DNA from: Flammeovirgaceae bacterium UBA4659
GTDB lineage: Bacteria; Bacteroidota; Bacteroidia; Cytophagales; Cyclobacteriaceae
Reading direction: 5' to 3'
Length of the DNA: 7,454 nt
Assembly (NCBI GenBank): GCA_002405445.1
Contig: DHLV01000174.1
Location: 22,845-30,298 of the forward strand
A model generated the notes under the pieces. It did not search any database. It was not told the origin of the DNA and was given only the letters and a program-made list of their open reading frames with translations. This document shows, in pieces, positions 5,076 to 7,454 of this stretch. Positions within the stretch are counted from its first letter, which is position 1; every line of letters starts with the position of its first letter. Position numbers and translations under genes: made by a program.

Positions 5076-6552
5076 AAAACTGAAAATAAATAAAGGGCTG
5101 AATATCGGCCGATTTCATTTGAAGCACCAAGGCAATCATCAAAATCATCAATGCGGCTTTGCCAACAAGTGGTAGTTTGGTAAGCAGTTGCTGACCTCTG
5201 ATCTCCCAGGTTACAGGCACCATGTGCAGTAGGTAGCCCAGCGCCATCAATACAGCCACTACTGGATAACCGGCAATGAGATCAAGAATCACCGAAGGCT
5301 TGAGGTGGTATAGTATTTGGTAAAGCATTTGCCCTGCCATTTCCAGGTTTTCTGCCCGGAAAAAAATCCAACAAAAGCAAACGAAGTGAAAAGTGACGAA
5401 TACACCGATGCCCTTTATAAAAGGTGACGTCCATGGCGGAATTCTGATCGGGAGGGCCAGAAAATATTTGTGCACCGCAAGTGCAAAGCCATGTAAGGCT
5501 CCCCACAAAATGAATCGGCCCGAGGCCCCATGCCAAAGCCCGCCAAGTACCATGGTGATAATAAGATTAACGTAGGTGCGAAAAATTCCTTTCCGATTTC
5601 CCCCAAGGGAGATGTATAGATAATCTTTCAACCAGGTGGACAGAGAGATATGCCACCTGCGCCAAAAGTCAGTAATGTTGGAGGCCTGATAGGGTGATTT
5701 AAAATTTTCGCTGAAGTGAAAGCCAAGTACCAAAGCAATGCCGATGGCCATGTCAGAATATCCTGAAAAGTCGCAATAGATTTGTAAGGCATAACCGTAG
5801 AGACCAAATAAATTTTCCAACCCAGAATACAATGAGGGGGCATCAAAGATACGATCTACAAAGTTCAGGCTGATGAAATTGGAGATCACAGCCTTTTTAA
5901 AGAGCCCTGTGCTGATGAGATAAACGCCACGGCCCACCATCTCTTGTGTAACAATGGTGGGGCGGTGAATTTGCGGCAGAAACTCCGAGGCTCGTACAAT
6001 AGGGCCCGCTACGAGTTGCGGAAAAAATGAAACAAAAAATGCGTAGTCTACCAGGCTATTGACGGGTTTTAACTGCCTGCGGTACACATCTATCGTGTAG
6101 CTCATCGATTGGAATGTGAAAAATGAAATCCCAACCGGCAAAAAAATGTCAACATGCCGAACGGTTGCGCCTGTTGACATAGTGATAATTTCAAATAACA
6201 AGTTGGTGTATTTGAAGTAACCCAACACACCAAGGTTGGCCACAATCGAGAAAATCAACAAAGCCTTTCGTTTGATCGGGTTGCGCTGCTGATCGATCCA
6301 GGCGGCTAGTTGAAAGTCTACACCGGTAGTGGCGAGTAGCAGCAGAAAGTACCATCCACTTGATTTGTAATAGAAATAGATAGAGAATATCGTTACATAG
6401 ATGATTTTTGCTTTGTTACTTTGCTGCAGCAAGGCATATCCAACCACAAAAAATGCAAACAAGAATAAAAAGAACCCACTGTTGAAAATCATCGGCTCTT
6501 GAGCGTGATAAGAAAACTGCTCGAGCAGCTTATGGATGTCGATATTGAACAT
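5074..6552 (-). CDS. AlgI-like membrane-bound O-acyltransferase (MBOAT)
   Basis: A 492-residue polytopic membrane protein of the MBOAT family, AlgI/PatA/DltB type, which carries acyl (usually acetyl) groups across the inner membrane for O-acylation of an exported polysaccharide. Many hydrophobic segments are visible (first near 21-44). Signature blocks: LPVGISFFTFQSMSY (138-152), FFPQLVAGPIVR (176-187), IYCDFSGYSDMAIG (258-271), FWRRWHISLSTWLKDYLYI (296-314) with H301, GGNRKG (317-322), and GLWHGASGRFILWG (338-351) with H341, the expected catalytic histidine. Length suits AlgI-like members (about 470-520). The start ATG 6552 is chosen since the frame upstream, although open to 6738, runs inside the SGNH gene and lacks membrane character. 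The 23-base overlap with the SGNH gene indicates translational coupling and a shared O-acylation task. The substrate cannot be told: alginate-like exopolysaccharide, O-antigen or peptidoglycan are all possible. Confidence 0.9.
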   Translation of the reverse strand: MFNIDIHKLLEQFSYHAQEPMIFNSGFFLFLFAFFVVGYALLQQSNKAKIIYVTIFSIYFYYKSSGWYFLLLLATTGVDFQLAAWIDQQRNPIKRKALLIFSIVANLGVLGYFKYTNLLFEIITMSTGATVRHVDIFLPVGISFFTFQSMSYTIDVYRRQLKPVNSLVDYAFFVSFFPQLVAGPIVRASEFLPQIHRPTIVTQEMVGRGVYLISTGLFKKAVISNFISLNFVDRIFDAPSLYSGLENLFGLYGYALQIYCDFSGYSDMAIGIALVLGFHFSENFKSPYQASNITDFWRRWHISLSTWLKDYLYISLGGNRKGIFRTYVNLIITMVLGGLWHGASGRFILWGALHGFALAVHKYFLALPIRIPPWTSPFIKGIGVFVTFHFVCFCWIFFRAENLEMAGQMLYQILYHLKPSVILDLIAGYPVVAVLMALGYLLHMVPVTWEIRGQQLLTKLPLVGKAALMILMIALVLQMKSADIQPFIYFQF

Positions 6553-7454
6553 ACTCGTTATACGCTTTGATGATGGCTGCAAAAAATAAACTCCCCTGTA
6601 ATGTGTAACCTGCTTTGGTGAAATGAACCCCGTCACTTTGTAGCAACTTGCCCTTTTTCCAATGGTCTGCTGCATGTTTACCACCAGCCACTTCGTATAA
6701 ATCCCAATAGGCCCAACCATTTTTTTCGCAGGTCTCAATAATTTTCCTGCGCACCATTTCTATTCCCGGATTTCTGCGGGTACGCTTTTTATAAAAGTCA
6801 GCCGTGGTGGTAAAAATAAACCTCGTTTGAGGGTTGTGCCTCTTCAGCTTTTCTGAGAATTTGTTGAGATGATCCTCAAATTGGGGGTCTAAGTAGGGGT
6901 ATTCAATTGCCTCGTTGGTGCCGAGCGAAATGACAATCAAGTCCGGCAGCAGCAAAGATGTTTGACTGAAAAACTGATTTGCCACTGCATAGTGCCTGAA
7001 CTTCGCACCGTTACCGCCAACGGAGTGGTACAAAACCCCGGGCTTTTGGTTTTCGAGGCTCAAGCCAAACAAAGTGAATTGATTTTGATTAGGCAAAGGA
7101 GCCAAGCATTGCAGTTCCAATGTGTTCACGGGGTAGGGCAGTAGCACGGTTAATGCGTTTGGTAATCCGTTCCATATAAATGAGCCTGCAAATGCCAAAT
7201 CCTGCTGTGCCGAATCACGTAAGGCCATGTTGAAACTGGAAGAATCTTTTTGATAGAATAGCGTCACCTTATTGAATGCATAATTGAGGCCGTTCTGGTT
7301 TATCGTGCGGATGCTGATTTTTGCATGGGGCTGTACTGTTTTGAGTGTCATCGCACCTATGCCGATGGGTAGCGCATGATCTGTAAAAATGATCCTTTTG
7401 CTTTCCCATAGCGATGGGGTGGACGAATAGATGTTCATTGGTTCGTTTGTTCTG
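6530..7454 (-). CDS. SGNH/GDSL-family esterase or O-acetyltransferase, C-terminal part (cut by window edge)
   Basis: An open frame of 307 codons running off the right edge. The ATG at 7438 is probably internal: codons before it stay open (RTNEP) and block I (GDSH, with the nucleophilic Ser) is absent, so it should lie upstream of the window. Numbered from that Met, later SGNH blocks are present: HSVGGNGA (138-145, block II with G142), GTNE (173-176, block III with N175), and SDGVHFT (268-274) with catalytic D269 and H272. Between the missing block I and block II lies a roughly 100-residue beta-rich stretch (about 24-130), like the carbohydrate-binding insertion known from Neisseria Ape1. Together with the overlapping MBOAT gene this suggests addition or removal of acetyl groups on an envelope glycan, probably in the periplasm. 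Whether it acts as transferase or esterase cannot be decided from sequence. Confidence 0.82.
   Translation of the reverse strand, partial: RTNEPMNIYSSTPSLWESKRIIFTDHALPIGIGAMTLKTVQPHAKISIRTINQNGLNYAFNKVTLFYQKDSSSFNMALRDSAQQDLAFAGSFIWNGLPNALTVLLPYPVNTLELQCLAPLPNQNQFTLFGLSLENQKPGVLYHSVGGNGAKFRHYAVANQFFSQTSLLLPDLIVISLGTNEAIEYPYLDPQFEDHLNKFSEKLKRHNPQTRFIFTTTADFYKKRTRRNPGIEMVRRKIIETCEKNGWAYWDLYEVAGGKHAADHWKKGKLLQSDGVHFTKAGYTLQGSLFFAAIIKAYNEYVQYRHP

Noticed and set aside
6553..6738. Longer MBOAT start, adding 62 residues
   Set aside because: The extension lies wholly inside the SGNH coding region in another frame, lacks membrane or signal character, and would be an extreme overlap; ATG 6552 gives the normal family length.
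7436..7438. ATG as the true start of the SGNH gene
   Set aside because: The frame is open upstream to the window edge, and the catalytic GDS block would be missing; the gene is better read as partial.

Overview
The window most likely comes from a member of the Bacteroidota, probably the Cytophagales or a close relative. The grounds are the type of class-V aminotransferase, the phosphatase-dehydrogenase serine enzyme, a YD-type outer-surface lipoprotein, an ECF sigma factor of familiar Bacteroidota form, a TAnnTTTG promoter element, and mostly SD-less starts. The assignment is inferred from protein character, not from any search.

Layout from left to right. (1) 1-196, minus: the N-terminal part of an ECF sigma factor, cut by the window edge. 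(2) 197-507: non-coding, with a 12-bp palindrome and a pair of imperfect repeats able to form hairpins. (3) 508-1584, minus: phosphoserine aminotransferase (serC-type). (4) 1585-3152: a stretch of opposite polarity holding a small Cys-rich exported protein (1722-1961, plus), 420 bases without a gene, and a YD-type lipoprotein (2382-3152, plus). (5) 3136-5064, minus: a bifunctional phosphoserine phosphatase / 3-phosphoglycerate dehydrogenase. (6) 5074-6552, minus: an AlgI-like MBOAT O-acyltransferase. (7) 6530-7454, minus: an SGNH/GDSL esterase or acyltransferase, cut by the right edge.

Two functional themes are visible. The first is L-serine synthesis: the SerB-SerA fusion and SerC together supply all three steps of the phosphorylated pathway (3-phosphoglycerate to phosphohydroxypyruvate to phosphoserine to serine). 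The ACT domain keeps the residues that bind serine in E. coli SerA, so end-product inhibition is expected. The second is O-acylation of an envelope glycan: the MBOAT and SGNH proteins overlap by 23 bases, an arrangement typical of AlgI/AlgJ- or PatA/PatB-like pairs. SGNH, MBOAT and serBA are tightly packed on the minus strand and look like one transcription unit, with a strong AGGAGG site overlapping the MBOAT stop and serving a TTG start for serBA.

I see no mobile element, CRISPR array, tRNA or rRNA. The points most worth following are the fused serine enzyme and its odd operon partners, the small Cys-rich protein, and the intergenic repeats whose two copies differ by compensatory base changes.
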